A DNA stretch of 64,000 bases from Bacillota bacterium. Its GTDB lineage: Bacteria; Bacillota_A; Clostridia; Lachnospirales; Lachnospiraceae. This document shows positions 42,233 through 51,264 of this stretch, one piece after another; the stretch's first letter is position 1, and the number at the start of each line of letters is the position of its first letter. The notes beneath the pieces were generated by a model, which was not told where the DNA came from, did not search any database, and saw only the letters and a program-made list of their open reading frames with translations. Position numbers and translations under genes: made by a program. The stretch spans positions 68,592-132,591 of the forward strand of contig JAEYMU010000017.1 in NCBI GenBank assembly GCA_023407175.1, read 5' to 3'.

Positions 42233-43621
42233 TTACAGTTCCCTAAAGGAGATGCCGCACAGCTTGCACAGCATACGAATTCGCGGTGAATATTCACCCG
42301 GTACGATAATCTCGTGGTGTGTGCCGCCCTCCTCGAGCCAGCGCGTTACCAGCTCTTCCACTCCGCTGTCCGGAGAGAAAAATAAATAGGGCATATCGCA
42401 GCCGGTCAGATTGTCGTCCGGCAGGATGGTTCCGCCTGCTGCCACCAGCTTAAAGGCATCGCCGCCCTCATGCACCAGTGAAAGAACCCAGGCGCGTCCG
42501 GGACGCGGAGTAAATACAGGCGTAGGCGGGTTGGAGAGACCGCCCTCGTTAAAGACCCTGTCCATCAGGAAGGGCTTTTTCGCTGCAAGCGCCCAGTTGC
42601 CCTCACCTGCGTGGCAAAAGAGGATGGCCTTGCGTTCAAAATCCATCATATACATTTCACTGAAGCCGCAGGCTCCGCACAGGCTTTGCATCATGGCGCC
42701 CAGGGCTGCGGTGGAGGCATCCCCTTCGGCGGCATAGCCGTAGCCCTCCGCCATCAGGTGGGAGGCTGCCAGGAAGGGAAGCTGTGTAAAGCGTCCATCG
42801 GCGCCGCATTCGTCAAAATGGATGGTATAGCCGGCGTAGCCGTTTTGCTCCACATAACGCTTAATGCCAAGATAATACCGCGCCGCTGTGGCGTGCACCT
42901 CCTGGGGCATAGTCGGATCAATATCAAAGATTTCCCGGTCACACGCCATGGCAACAGCTACATCTTCGTTTGTTACGGCGGCACAGAGACCCTGCACCGT
43001 ACCGATGGAGTCGTAGACAAATTCCGGACCAAGCTTGCGGTAAAAGGCCATGTCATCCGTGACTACATCCCCCATGCCGGGCAGCTTGCCGACGATGCCT
43101 ATTTTCATGGAACGCATAGCGGTCGCCGTACGTGCGGCGGCGGCAAAATCCGCCATGAAGCGGGGGAAAGTCTCCGCTGTCCTGTCACCGGCAAAGAACA
43201 GGCAGGGGATACCTGCACGGCGCAGGCAGTTGGCGTTGTCCTGGGCACCGTGAATTCCCTGGTTTACAGTGTACTCCCATTCTCCATAGGAAGAAAGAGC
43301 CGTACGGCCTGGCTGGATGAGCGCCAGTGCTAACGGCAGGCGGTTCTGTTGCATGGCGTGCACCAGATACTGCCCCTGGGAATAGCTCAAAAGAAAAATG
43401 ACGATACCGTCCAGCCCGTCCCTATTGTAACGGGCGGTCAGCTCCTCGATATCTCCACGGTTTCTTGCGATTTTTGGAAAAATATACTCCGTAGTTTCGG
43501 AAATGCCTTCCAAAACCTCGGTAACGTACTGATACTGGGCCTGTGTGATACCCGGGAAAATCGGCTCGTATGCTTCCAGCAGCAGGCCCAATACACCGAT
43601 TTTTGCTTTTTTACTGTTCAT
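42233..43621 (-). CDS. L-fucose/L-arabinose isomerase-like protein
   Basis: 462 residues of the fucose/arabinose isomerase superfamily. Recognisable blocks are LDGIVIFLLSYSQGQYLVHAM, PLALALIQPGRTALSSYGEWEYTVNQGIHGAQDNANCLRRAG, KIGIVGKLPGMGDVV, TIHFDECGADGRFTQLPFLAASHLMAEGYGYAAEGD and HAGEGNWALA. Metal-binding Glu and His residues of the family are within the last blocks. It would convert an aldose to a ketose. The start is ATG 43621 after AGGAGG and overlaps the FGGY kinase stop by 11 bases. Members of this subgroup are often annotated only by family. Confidence 0.82.
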   Translation of the reverse strand: MNSKKAKIGVLGLLLEAYEPIFPGITQAQYQYVTEVLEGISETTEYIFPKIARNRGDIEELTARYNRDGLDGIVIFLLSYSQGQYLVHAMQQNRLPLALALIQPGRTALSSYGEWEYTVNQGIHGAQDNANCLRRAGIPCLFFAGDRTAETFPRFMADFAAAARTATAMRSMKIGIVGKLPGMGDVVTDDMAFYRKLGPEFVYDSIGTVQGLCAAVTNEDVAVAMACDREIFDIDPTMPQEVHATAARYYLGIKRYVEQNGYAGYTIHFDECGADGRFTQLPFLAASHLMAEGYGYAAEGDASTAALGAMMQSLCGACGFSEMYMMDFERKAILFCHAGEGNWALAAKKPFLMDRVFNEGGLSNPPTPVFTPRPGRAWVLSLVHEGGDAFKLVAAGGTILPDDNLTGCDMPYLFFSPDSGVEELVTRWLEEGGTHHEIIVPGEYSPRIRMLCKLCGISFREL

Positions 43622-45101
43622 GCTTTTCCTCCTGTTCATATAAAGGCTTAATAGTTTGATAGACCCTATGCACACATTCCCTCTGAAGGCGATAGGCCTC
43701 GAAGGTTTCGGGCCGTGGCGTATATATCCTGCTGCTGCCCATAGCCGGGAGGGTATCCGGTGGCAGCAGTCCTTTGCCCCATGCCGCAAGAAGAGCGGCT
43801 CCTGTACTGGCAGCCTCCGTGCAATCCGGAATCCGGAAGGGACGCTCACATACATCGGCCTTCATCTGCATCCATAAAGCACTGCGGGCTCCTCCGCCCA
43901 GAGAAACAACGGTTTCAGCCTTACAGCCCATGGAAGCCAGCAGGGAAAGAAAATCCGCCACCTGGTATGCGACACTCTCCATTACCGCGCGGACAAAATG
44001 AGCCCGGGTGGAGGAAAGCCGCGCCCCGAAGAATGCTCCTGTGGCTCCCGGAAGGAAATCCGGATTCACACTGCCGGACAGGTAGGGCAGGAACAATAAT
44101 CCGCCGCAGCCGCAGGGAACGCTGTCCGCAAGGTCATCCATCCGGGTGTAAGCACTCTCCTGGGGTAAATCCCTGCAAAATTCGTTGCGGAACCATTTTA
44201 GTGCCATACCGGCGGTATTGCCGATGGGCAGATAGATATATTTTCCCGGCAAAGCGTGACGGTAAACAGTGATACGCCGTCTGTCCGTGAATACGGGCTT
44301 ATCGGTACAGGCGGCCATAACGAGTGCGGTTCCCGTTGTCTCGGTCACGGTTCCGGTATGTGCGCATCCGGCGGCAAGTGCGGCCGCCGTCTGATCCATG
44401 GCGCCGGTAATAATGACAGCGGTGTCGGGCAGATCCAGCTCCCGTGCGCGGTCAGACAGAAGGGCTCCGACCGGCTGCCCGCATTCCAGTGCTTCCGGCA
44501 GCCTGCTTTCATCCACGCCTGCTGCAAAGAGAGCCTCCTGCCAGTATTCATCCCTTTGAAGGTTAAACCAGCCTGTGGAGGTTTGCAGGGATTTTTCGGT
44601 TACAAAGCGTCCGGTCAGCCACCATAGGATATAGTCCTCCAGCAGCAGGAATTTGTAGACTTGTGCATACAGCCCTGGCATTTCCTCCCGCAGCCAAAGC
44701 AGCTTGGCAAGAGGAAGGGAGTCCCCGATTTCCGGAAGTCCTGTGGTTTCGTAAAAGCTCTTTTCGGAAAGGGAGCTCCGCAGCTTTGCCGCCTGCCGCC
44801 GTGCACGTGCGTCTAGCCAGACAATGGCAGGGCAGAGGGGGGTTCCGTCTGCTTTCACGGGAATTAGTGTTTCACCCTGTGTGGTAACGCTGATGGCGGC
44901 AATGCTTTCGCGTCCGGTAAGCTGTGTGATTCCGCTTCGTATGGCCTCCAGATAACGCTCGGCCGGAGCCTGGACGAATACTCCTTTGCTGTCCAACGAA
45001 TATTCTATACGGACACAGTTTAGCAAACGAAGCTCGCAGGTGAACTGGGAAACCTTTACGGAGGTGGTGCCGACATCGAGCGTCAATATGGTGGGAATCA
45101 T
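43611..45101 (-). CDS. FGGY-family carbohydrate kinase (xylulokinase-like)
   Basis: A 496-residue kinase. The N-terminal ATP/sugar domain has TLDVGTTSVKVSQF and ISVTTQGETLIPVKADGTPLCPAIVWLDARA. The middle has ITGAMDQTAAALAAGCAHTGTVTETTGTA, and the C-terminal FGGY signature region is VVSLGGGARSALWMQMKADVCERPF. It phosphorylates a ketose, presumably the product of the overlapping isomerase. I start it at ATG 45101, after GGGAGGG. Overlap with the isomerase and 4-base spacing to the aldolase show a tight isomerase-kinase-aldolase module. Confidence 0.87.
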   Translation of the reverse strand: MIPTILTLDVGTTSVKVSQFTCELRLLNCVRIEYSLDSKGVFVQAPAERYLEAIRSGITQLTGRESIAAISVTTQGETLIPVKADGTPLCPAIVWLDARARRQAAKLRSSLSEKSFYETTGLPEIGDSLPLAKLLWLREEMPGLYAQVYKFLLLEDYILWWLTGRFVTEKSLQTSTGWFNLQRDEYWQEALFAAGVDESRLPEALECGQPVGALLSDRARELDLPDTAVIITGAMDQTAAALAAGCAHTGTVTETTGTALVMAACTDKPVFTDRRRITVYRHALPGKYIYLPIGNTAGMALKWFRNEFCRDLPQESAYTRMDDLADSVPCGCGGLLFLPYLSGSVNPDFLPGATGAFFGARLSSTRAHFVRAVMESVAYQVADFLSLLASMGCKAETVVSLGGGARSALWMQMKADVCERPFRIPDCTEAASTGAALLAAWGKGLLPPDTLPAMGSSRIYTPRPETFEAYRLQRECVHRVYQTIKPLYEQEEKHEQ

Positions 45102-45105
45102 GCGC

Positions 45106-45945
45106 TTAAGCCCTCCCTGCAGAACCGAACACATCAATAAGACGCATGGTTTCCTGCTTTACGCTTTCCATAACGTAGGGCATAAGCTCAAACGCGCCGG
45201 TTTTTTCCGAAAATGCCCGGTGTGCGGCGCGGGCGGCCGTAAGATTATTATGGGTGAAAATATTGACCTTGCTGATTCCGGCAGTAATAACTGCACGAAA
45301 ATCCTCATCGGACAGACCGCTTCCCCCGTGCAGTACCAGGGGGACAGCGCAGGCGTCAGAGATTTTCTTCAACATGTCAATGCTAAGAACCGGTTTAGTA
45401 AGATATAGGCCGTGAGCCGTGCCGATGGCTACCGCCAGTGCATCACAGCCGCTTTCCTCCGCAAAGCGGAGCGCGTCCGCCGGTTCGGTATAGATTGTTT
45501 TTGCAATGGCCTCCTCCGCACTGCCGTTGGAACCGACATGTCCGATTTCCGCTTCAACGGAGCAGCCCTTTGCGTGGGCGTAGGCAGTCATTTCCCGGAT
45601 GTTGTGCACGTTTTCTTTAAAGGGAAGCATACTACAGTCATACATAACGGAGGAAAAACCGATGTCCACCGCCTTCCTTACCAATTCCGGAGAAAAGCCG
45701 TGGTCAAAATGCAGCGCTACAGGAACCTTCGCGCGCCTTGCCATTCCAAGCATCATGTCCCCGTATTCCTCAAGGGAAGCTCCCGGCAGAAGGCTTTCTG
45801 CCGGACCTATGATCACAGGGCTGCTTTTCTCCTGTGCAGCGGCGAGAATACCCCTGGTCATTTCAAGTGTTACGCAATTGAAAAGGCCGACCGCGTATCC
45901 CTGCCTGCGTGTATCCTTCAATATCTCCTGCAAATTTACAAGCAT
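45106..45945 (-). CDS. Class II ketose-bisphosphate aldolase (FbaA/KbaY/GatY family)
   Basis: A 279-residue zinc aldolase. The catalytic Asp81 and Zn ligand His82 are in ALHFDHGF; further Zn ligands are in AIGTAHGLY and VLHGGSGLSDE; EAEIGHVGSNG is the flexible-loop block. It cleaves a ketose phosphate into a triose phosphate and an aldehyde. It is co-transcribed with an FGGY kinase, which suggests a ketose-1-phosphate or similar substrate rather than glycolytic FBP. The start ATG 45945 follows AAAGGAA. A hairpin GCGGGA/TCCCGC lies just upstream (45960-45976). Confidence 0.88.
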   Translation of the reverse strand: MLVNLQEILKDTRRQGYAVGLFNCVTLEMTRGILAAAQEKSSPVIIGPAESLLPGASLEEYGDMMLGMARRAKVPVALHFDHGFSPELVRKAVDIGFSSVMYDCSMLPFKENVHNIREMTAYAHAKGCSVEAEIGHVGSNGSAEEAIAKTIYTEPADALRFAEESGCDALAVAIGTAHGLYLTKPVLSIDMLKKISDACAVPLVLHGGSGLSDEDFRAVITAGISKVNIFTHNNLTAARAAHRAFSEKTGAFELMPYVMESVKQETMRLIDVFGSAGRA

Positions 45946-45993
45946 ATCGTTTCCTTTCCGCGGGAAAAAATCCCGCATCACTTATTTTTTAGG

Positions 45994-47136
45994 TCAATAG
46001 CGTATTTTTACCTGCTGATTGGTTTCGGACGATTTCTTTGCCGCAAGGCATGCGGCCGCACTGGCAAGTCCGGCGGATAAATCACTGACAGGCTTCTTTC
46101 CATCCATCAAATTCATAAATTCCAAAGCGAGCATTTCATCGCCGCCAAAATGGGCGCCATCCGGGAAATGGAACTGGTGCTCGACAGTCTGCGGCGTGAA
46201 ATACCGGTCCTCATGGATGGCTCCGGTATAGAAATCAAATTCCAGGCTTGCCTCGGTTCCAATCAAGCGGCATCCGCGGCGGGCAGCGCTTTTTTTGACG
46301 GTGAAAATCTGATTGTAGCTGATCAAAACACCGCTTTCACAGGTGAAAATCGCACTGGCCTCATCCTCATTGCCCGTATCGGCGGCAAAGCAGCAGAAAT
46401 CTCCATGAACCTCCTCCTTTTGCACGCACCCGACGACATAGCTGCTTTCCTTGCAGGTGCGGTATTCGTCGCAGTCGGGACAGTGCAGGCCGGCAGGCTT
46501 GTCCCCCTTGAAGTGGAGCTTTGCTGTTTGGGCAAAGACGGCGGCGGGCGGTTCTTTTGTCAAAAAATTAATGTAATCAATATCATGGGTGGCCTTTTGA
46601 AGAAACAATCCGCCGGTTTCCCTGGGATCGCGGTACCAGCTGTGATAATATACGCTTCCATAGGGAACATTATTGACAGCCTGTACCATCATGAGCTTTC
46701 CAAGCAGGCCGCTTTCCACAAGACTCTTGACCTCGGTAATAATCGGAGATACGCGCAGCGGAAAGGAAACAACTGCGCGGTCGGTTCTGCCTTCGGCCGC
46801 AAGGGACAGCGCCTCATACTGTGCGTCCGAAATGCATACGGGTTTTTCCAGGAACAACGGAATACCAGCTTTTAATGCCATACTGGCATATACCGTATGG
46901 AGACTGCACCGTGTTCCGATGAACACGCCATCCAGCTCCGCGCGGTTTAGCATATCCTCGGCGCTGTTATACCAACGGACATCCGCACAGTACGGGTTTC
47001 CTTTCATCCGTTGCTCCGCACGTTCCCGTTTAGGATCGACGACAGCCGTTACCTGTATATCTGCTTCGATATTGGAAAATGCCCGCAGCATTGTTTCACT
47101 TCGCAGTCCGTATCCTATGAAACCTATTTTTTTCAT
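45994..47136 (-). CDS. Gfo/Idh/MocA-family oxidoreductase, first gene of the minus operon
   Basis: 380 residues. The Rossmann motif is IGFIGYGLRSETMLRAF (about 4-20) and the family hallmark FLEKPVCISDAQYEAL carries EKP. The C-terminal domain has TGGLFLQKATHDIDYINFL, with the catalytic-type HDxD. HCPDCDEYRTC contains a cysteine cluster (CPxC...C) that is unusual for the family and could bind metal. The start ATG 47136 follows AGGAGG. It leads the seven-gene minus operon. Operator-like motifs at 47265-47286 are upstream. Confidence 0.87.
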   Translation of the reverse strand: MKKIGFIGYGLRSETMLRAFSNIEADIQVTAVVDPKRERAEQRMKGNPYCADVRWYNSAEDMLNRAELDGVFIGTRCSLHTVYASMALKAGIPLFLEKPVCISDAQYEALSLAAEGRTDRAVVSFPLRVSPIITEVKSLVESGLLGKLMMVQAVNNVPYGSVYYHSWYRDPRETGGLFLQKATHDIDYINFLTKEPPAAVFAQTAKLHFKGDKPAGLHCPDCDEYRTCKESSYVVGCVQKEEVHGDFCCFAADTGNEDEASAIFTCESGVLISYNQIFTVKKSAARRGCRLIGTEASLEFDFYTGAIHEDRYFTPQTVEHQFHFPDGAHFGGDEMLALEFMNLMDGKKPVSDLSAGLASAAACLAAKKSSETNQQVKIRY

Positions 47137-47264
47137 GGCAATATCCTCCTGACTGATATAAATAAGATAAGAATAAAACAAAATAAGCTTTTAATTGTTT
47201 TGTTTTATGTAATTAAACATAAGCGTAATGCAAATTGGAAAATATGCTGCTAAATCAAAAACAA

Positions 47265-47286
47265 ATTATTAGTTTTATTAGTATAA
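47265..47286. promoter_or_regulatory. Candidate LacI operators, tandem
   Basis: ATTATTAGT (47265-47273) and TTATTAGTATAA (47275-47286) are two adjacent half-matches to the TTATTAGTTATAA motif, 129 bases upstream of the minus-strand operon's first ATG. Confidence 0.5.
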
Positions 47287-47337
47287 AAAACTATAGATAA
47301 TTACTAAATTTTCTATATTGTTTTCACATCAAATAAC

Positions 47338-47366
47338 TTGACATATTGTTCATCCTTTGCTATATT
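47338..47366 (+). promoter_or_regulatory. Sigma-A promoter of the LplB-type transporter operon
   Basis: TTGACA (47338-47343), exact 17-base spacer, TATATT (47361-47366), with a leader of about 125 bases before the first ORF. Confidence 0.8.
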
Positions 47367-47461
47367 GTTATTAAATTCTTGGTTTTCATGTACATTATGT
47401 CACAATTTTTCGTTGGTGTCAATGCGAATAGAAGTGATAATAATTTAAGGCAAATAAAAAA

Positions 47462-47474
47462 TTATAACTAATAA
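47462..47474. promoter_or_regulatory. Candidate LacI operator in the transporter leader
   Basis: TTATAACTAATAA is the exact reverse complement of the 13-mer at 28995-29007. It lies about 90 bases after the predicted transcription start and 11 bases before the AGGAGG, so it may act as a roadblock. Confidence 0.65.
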
Positions 47475-47498
47475 TTTTAATGCTAGGAGGCGTAAAAG

Positions 47499-47546
47499 AT
47501 GGTCAAATGCAAGTATAAATGTTATATGGGGGTGGTCTTATGGTAA
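47499..47546 (+). CDS. Putative 15-residue leader peptide
   Basis: ATG 47499 has a near-perfect AGGAGG 8 bases upstream and encodes MVKCKYKCYMGVVLW, then TAA at 47544. The permease ATG at 47540 lies inside the end of this frame, so translation of the small frame would couple to the permease. The strong RBS belongs to this short frame, not to the permease. It might be a coupling or attenuation peptide; it has Cys and Lys pairs and no known family. Confidence 0.5.
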   Translation: MVKCKYKCYMGVVLW

Positions 47547-48502
47547 GAATGGGAAAGCATCCAAACCGCACAGCTTCCGATCGCCTTTTACCCCAGATAC
47601 GAAAGCACTGGTTTGTTTATATGCTGGTGCTGCCGGGGTTTCTGTTTATGGTGGTATTCAATTATGGACCTATGTACGGTATCTTACTGGCGTTCAAGGA
47701 TTATCATCCCAATCTTGGTGTTCTTGGATCGCCCTGGGTGGGGCTTGATAATTTTCGCGAAATGGTTGCGGACCCTAATTTTATACGTGCATTAAAAAAT
47801 ACATTGATTATTAATTTTTATAATTTGGTGTTCGGCTTTACCTTTAATGTATTTTTGGCTCTTATGATTAATGAAATTCAATTCAGGCGGCTGAAGCGGG
47901 TGATACAGACCGGAGTATATTTGCCTTATTTTCTTTCCTGGGTTATTTTTGCGGGACTTGTGAGTGTATTTCTTGAATATCCGTCTTCGAGTGATGTAGG
48001 GGGGATTTTGAATCAGGTGCTTACCATGCTGGGAGGAGATCCGGTTGACTTCTTAAAGAAGCCGGATATGTTCCGCGGTGTTCTTGTTATTACCAATATA
48101 ATCAAGACAGCCGGATACTCTACAATTGTATATATGGCATCACTGGCTGGGATCAGCCCCAGCCTGTACGAGGCGGCCACCGTTGACGGCGCAAACCGCA
48201 AGGACCTGCTGTTCCATGTAACCATCCCGCGTATTCTACCCAGCATCATGGTTATGTTGATTCTACAGCTTTCCAGCCTGTTTATTTCTAATTTTGACCA
48301 GGTGTACAATCTTTACAGCAATTATGTTTTAAGCACGGGCGATGTTTTGAGCACATATATATATCGAATCTCTCTTGGCGGTTCCGGAACGAATTTTGAG
48401 CTGTCAACAGCTATGAATTTCGTGTTGAATTTGGCGGGACTGATTATCGTCCTTATCGCAAATAAGTTTATTGAAAAAATGGATGTTATGGGAATTTTTT
48501 GA
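47540..48502 (+). CDS. Carbohydrate ABC transporter permease (LplB type)
   Basis: A 320-residue inner-membrane permease with six helices. The N-terminal HWFVYMLVLPGFLFMVVFNYGPMYGILLAFKDY is typical of LplB proteins. The EAA loop EAATVDGANRKDLLFHVTIPRILP contacts an ATPase. I start at ATG 47540 with GGGGGTGG as RBS; an ATG at 47519 lacks one. The partner permease and lipoprotein follow, but no ATPase gene is present, so it probably shares an MsmK-like ATPase encoded elsewhere. Confidence 0.9.
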   Translation: MVRMGKHPNRTASDRLLPQIRKHWFVYMLVLPGFLFMVVFNYGPMYGILLAFKDYHPNLGVLGSPWVGLDNFREMVADPNFIRALKNTLIINFYNLVFGFTFNVFLALMINEIQFRRLKRVIQTGVYLPYFLSWVIFAGLVSVFLEYPSSSDVGGILNQVLTMLGGDPVDFLKKPDMFRGVLVITNIIKTAGYSTIVYMASLAGISPSLYEAATVDGANRKDLLFHVTIPRILPSIMVMLILQLSSLFISNFDQVYNLYSNYVLSTGDVLSTYIYRISLGGSGTNFELSTAMNFVLNLAGLIIVLIANKFIEKMDVMGIF

Positions 48503-48523
48503 TTGGGAAGGAGATAACGGCCG

Positions 48524-49456
48524 ATGTCAAGTGAGAATGCATCAAAACGGAGTAAAAATCCCTTTAATATGAAGCGGGTTTTCGGATTTAATTTTTACGA
48601 CGTGTTTGTTCTCGTATTCTGCGTTACTTTTGCAATTATTTGTTTTTACCCCCTGTGGTATGTGTTTGTAGCGTCTATCACGCCATATGAGGAATATGTA
48701 AAGGGGGGGCTGCTGGTATGGCCTACCACAGGCGTGGACTTTCAGTATTATAAGGCAATTTTCAGCACAAAGTCCTTTGTTAACAGTATGTGGATCTCTG
48801 TATCCAAGACGGTGCTTGCCACGTCACTGAGTCTGCTGGTAACCTCGGCTATGGCGTATGGGGTCAGCAAGGTTCATGTACGCGGCATGAAGGTAATCAA
48901 TGCTCTGGTGGTTTTCAATTTGTTCTTTACCGGAGGTTTAATTCCCGAATATATGCTCTATAAGGACACCGGGCTTTTACACACCTACTGGGTAATGGTA
49001 ATTCCCGGAGCTTTGAATATTACTTATTTTATTATCATGCGAAATTTCTTTTTTTATTCCGTACCTGTGGAGCTGGAGGAGGCGGCCCGCATTGATGGCT
49101 GCAATGATATTGGCGTGTTCTTCCGGGTTGTTATGCCGTTAAGCCGTCCGCTGCTTGCCGCTGTAGGACTGTTTATCGCGGTTATAAACTGGAATGATTA
49201 TTACAGCTACATGATGTTCATTTCCAATAAAACGCAGTTGCAGCCCTTCGCATGGATTTTGCGAAGAATGCTGACCGACCAGTCCATGATGAATCAGGTA
49301 CGCAACGGCGCCGTGTCACTTGGACTGCAGCTTCCGCCACCCATGGCCTTGCGGATGGCGACAATCATTTGTGCGATGCTGCCGATTATGTGTGTATATC
49401 CGTTCCTGCAAAAGCATTTTGCCAGTGGTATGACCCTCGGAGCCGTAAAAGAGTAG
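48524..49456 (+). CDS. Carbohydrate ABC transporter permease (YtcP type)
   Basis: A 310-residue permease with six helices. VFVLVFCVTFAIICFYPLWYVFVASI opens the protein, and the EAA loop is ELEEAARIDGCNDIGVFFRVVMPLSRPLL. It ends in HFASGMTLGAVKE, a C-terminus typical of YtcP-type permeases. It pairs with the LplB-type permease 21 bp upstream. The RBS is AAGGAG. Together they import an oligosaccharide captured by the following lipoprotein. Confidence 0.92.
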   Translation: MSSENASKRSKNPFNMKRVFGFNFYDVFVLVFCVTFAIICFYPLWYVFVASITPYEEYVKGGLLVWPTTGVDFQYYKAIFSTKSFVNSMWISVSKTVLATSLSLLVTSAMAYGVSKVHVRGMKVINALVVFNLFFTGGLIPEYMLYKDTGLLHTYWVMVIPGALNITYFIIMRNFFFYSVPVELEEAARIDGCNDIGVFFRVVMPLSRPLLAAVGLFIAVINWNDYYSYMMFISNKTQLQPFAWILRRMLTDQSMMNQVRNGAVSLGLQLPPPMALRMATIICAMLPIMCVYPFLQKHFASGMTLGAVKE

Positions 49457-49505
49457 TTCCGCTCTGCAAAGAGCCGAAATATAAATAAAAATCAGGAGGA
49501 AAATT

Positions 49506-51233
49506 ATGAAAATGAAAAAGATTTTATCACTCATCCTTGTGCTTGCTTTTACGCTGACGATGCTGACCGCGTGTAAGCAGGACTCGTCCTCGAAGGACTC
49601 CGTAACGGGAGCTCCCGATGACACCTCTACTGAAACAAATGCAGACCGCGAAAATGTGAATATCCGTTTCGCACAATTTGGCAACAGCGTTGATGATGTG
49701 GACGGCATGGAAAATGACCCGATTAAGAAGGCAATTGAGGATGCCGTGAACGTAACCGTAGAGTATGACACAGGCTCTGACGGCTTTGACGAGCGTATGC
49801 AGACGGAATTGTTTACCGGAGGAGCGCCGGATTTGTTTCCGACCTGGGGTGAAAGCGACAAGATCTCCAAATGGGTGGAGGACGAGCTGGTAGTCAACAT
49901 CAGCAAAATTGTCAATGCGGATCCGGAGCGTTACCCAACCTTATATAAAATCATTAATTCGGATGAGTATAAGGCTTATAACAAGATGTATACCGGCGAT
50001 GCGGACAATGCGTACGCCATTTATGGCGTAGCAGCCTTTGCGGACCCGGCCTTCTCCGGAGTTCCTGTTTACAATCAGGCAATTCTTGATCAGGTAAACT
50101 CAGGCAATGCTCCGAAAACGGTTGATGAATTCCTTACTTATGCAAGTGCCGCAGGCCAGGCAGGCTATGTTGGCTGGTGGCCGCGCAATGACAAGCTGAC
50201 TAACTGGAACGAAATTGACAAAACTCTTGCCGCACCGCAGGGAACCACCATCATGGCGCCTACAGGAGATGCATGGACCGGCTTCACTCTTTCCGGAGAC
50301 CTGGGAACAGACAGTGAGTATTGGACGCTTGCCACCACCTCGGATAAGAGCAAGGAGGTTGTGAAGCAGCTGGCTGAGCTTTATAAGACCGGAGGCCTGG
50401 ACTCCAACATCGGTGTAAAGGGTGACTTTGACGATGCTTACTCCGATTTCGGCGCAGGCAAAATCGGTGCTATAAACTTTGGCTTTGGTTATCCCGGACA
50501 GTTCAAGGATTTCTATACAAGCTGCTGGCTTGCCGCTAATCCTTCTGCTGCAATGAGTGACCTGACGCTTGGAACCGCATTGACACAGGACGGAAAGACC
50601 GGAACAACCTATACCACAGGAACGTGGATTGGAAGCCATTATTTCATTCCTACCTCCTGTAAAAATCCGGAGCGGGTTCTTGACCTTGTTGAGTTTATTG
50701 CCTCCAGTGACGGACAGGATTTGCTGCAAAATACTGTTGACGGAACCTTTGACACTTCTCATGACTCGGATTACTGGAATAACATCAATAAGGCCTATGG
50801 CTACGGTACTGACGGACGCTGCAAGTATGTATGGTTCAGCTATATGTTCTGCGGAACAGAGTACCGCGTGGATTTTGAAAACAATAGCTGGTGGGAGGCC
50901 GTATCCAATCCGGTAGACTACAGCAATGAGTGGGCAACCGAGCAGGATGCGGAGCTTACGAACTATGCAAAGGGCATCATTGATACGTTTGTTGATACCG
51001 CGGTGACCACTCTGCCGGCTTATTATAACCTGATCAGCCTTCCTTCCGAGGCTTCCGATATCCGTACAAAATTAAGTGATATTACCAACAGCTATCTGAC
51101 ACAGATGCTCGGCGGTCAGATGGATATTGACGCAAATTGGGATAAGTATGTCAGCGAATATGAGGCTGCCGGAGCAAAGGATCTTGAAGCCATGTTAAAT
51201 GAAGCGGTTGCCACTGCCCGCGATATGAAATAA
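49506..51233 (+). CDS. Oligosaccharide-binding lipoprotein (LplA type)
   Basis: A 575-residue extracellular solute-binding protein. The signal peptide ends in a lipobox LTAC with Cys23, then a Ser/Asp/Thr linker. A large two-lobe binding fold follows, with FTGGAPDLFPTWGESDKISKWVEDELVVNISK and a C-terminal LEAMLNEAVATARDMK. The length fits the 500-600 residue class that binds complex sugars or alginate-like chains. It supplies the two permeases upstream. Tandem hairpins follow the stop at 51265-51318, which could protect the message and raise binding-protein yield. Confidence 0.9.
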   Translation: MKMKKILSLILVLAFTLTMLTACKQDSSSKDSVTGAPDDTSTETNADRENVNIRFAQFGNSVDDVDGMENDPIKKAIEDAVNVTVEYDTGSDGFDERMQTELFTGGAPDLFPTWGESDKISKWVEDELVVNISKIVNADPERYPTLYKIINSDEYKAYNKMYTGDADNAYAIYGVAAFADPAFSGVPVYNQAILDQVNSGNAPKTVDEFLTYASAAGQAGYVGWWPRNDKLTNWNEIDKTLAAPQGTTIMAPTGDAWTGFTLSGDLGTDSEYWTLATTSDKSKEVVKQLAELYKTGGLDSNIGVKGDFDDAYSDFGAGKIGAINFGFGYPGQFKDFYTSCWLAANPSAAMSDLTLGTALTQDGKTGTTYTTGTWIGSHYFIPTSCKNPERVLDLVEFIASSDGQDLLQNTVDGTFDTSHDSDYWNNINKAYGYGTDGRCKYVWFSYMFCGTEYRVDFENNSWWEAVSNPVDYSNEWATEQDAELTNYAKGIIDTFVDTAVTTLPAYYNLISLPSEASDIRTKLSDITNSYLTQMLGGQMDIDANWDKYVSEYEAAGAKDLEAMLNEAVATARDMK

Positions 51234-51264
51234 TCTTACAGTATTAAAATACTTTACTTATCTG

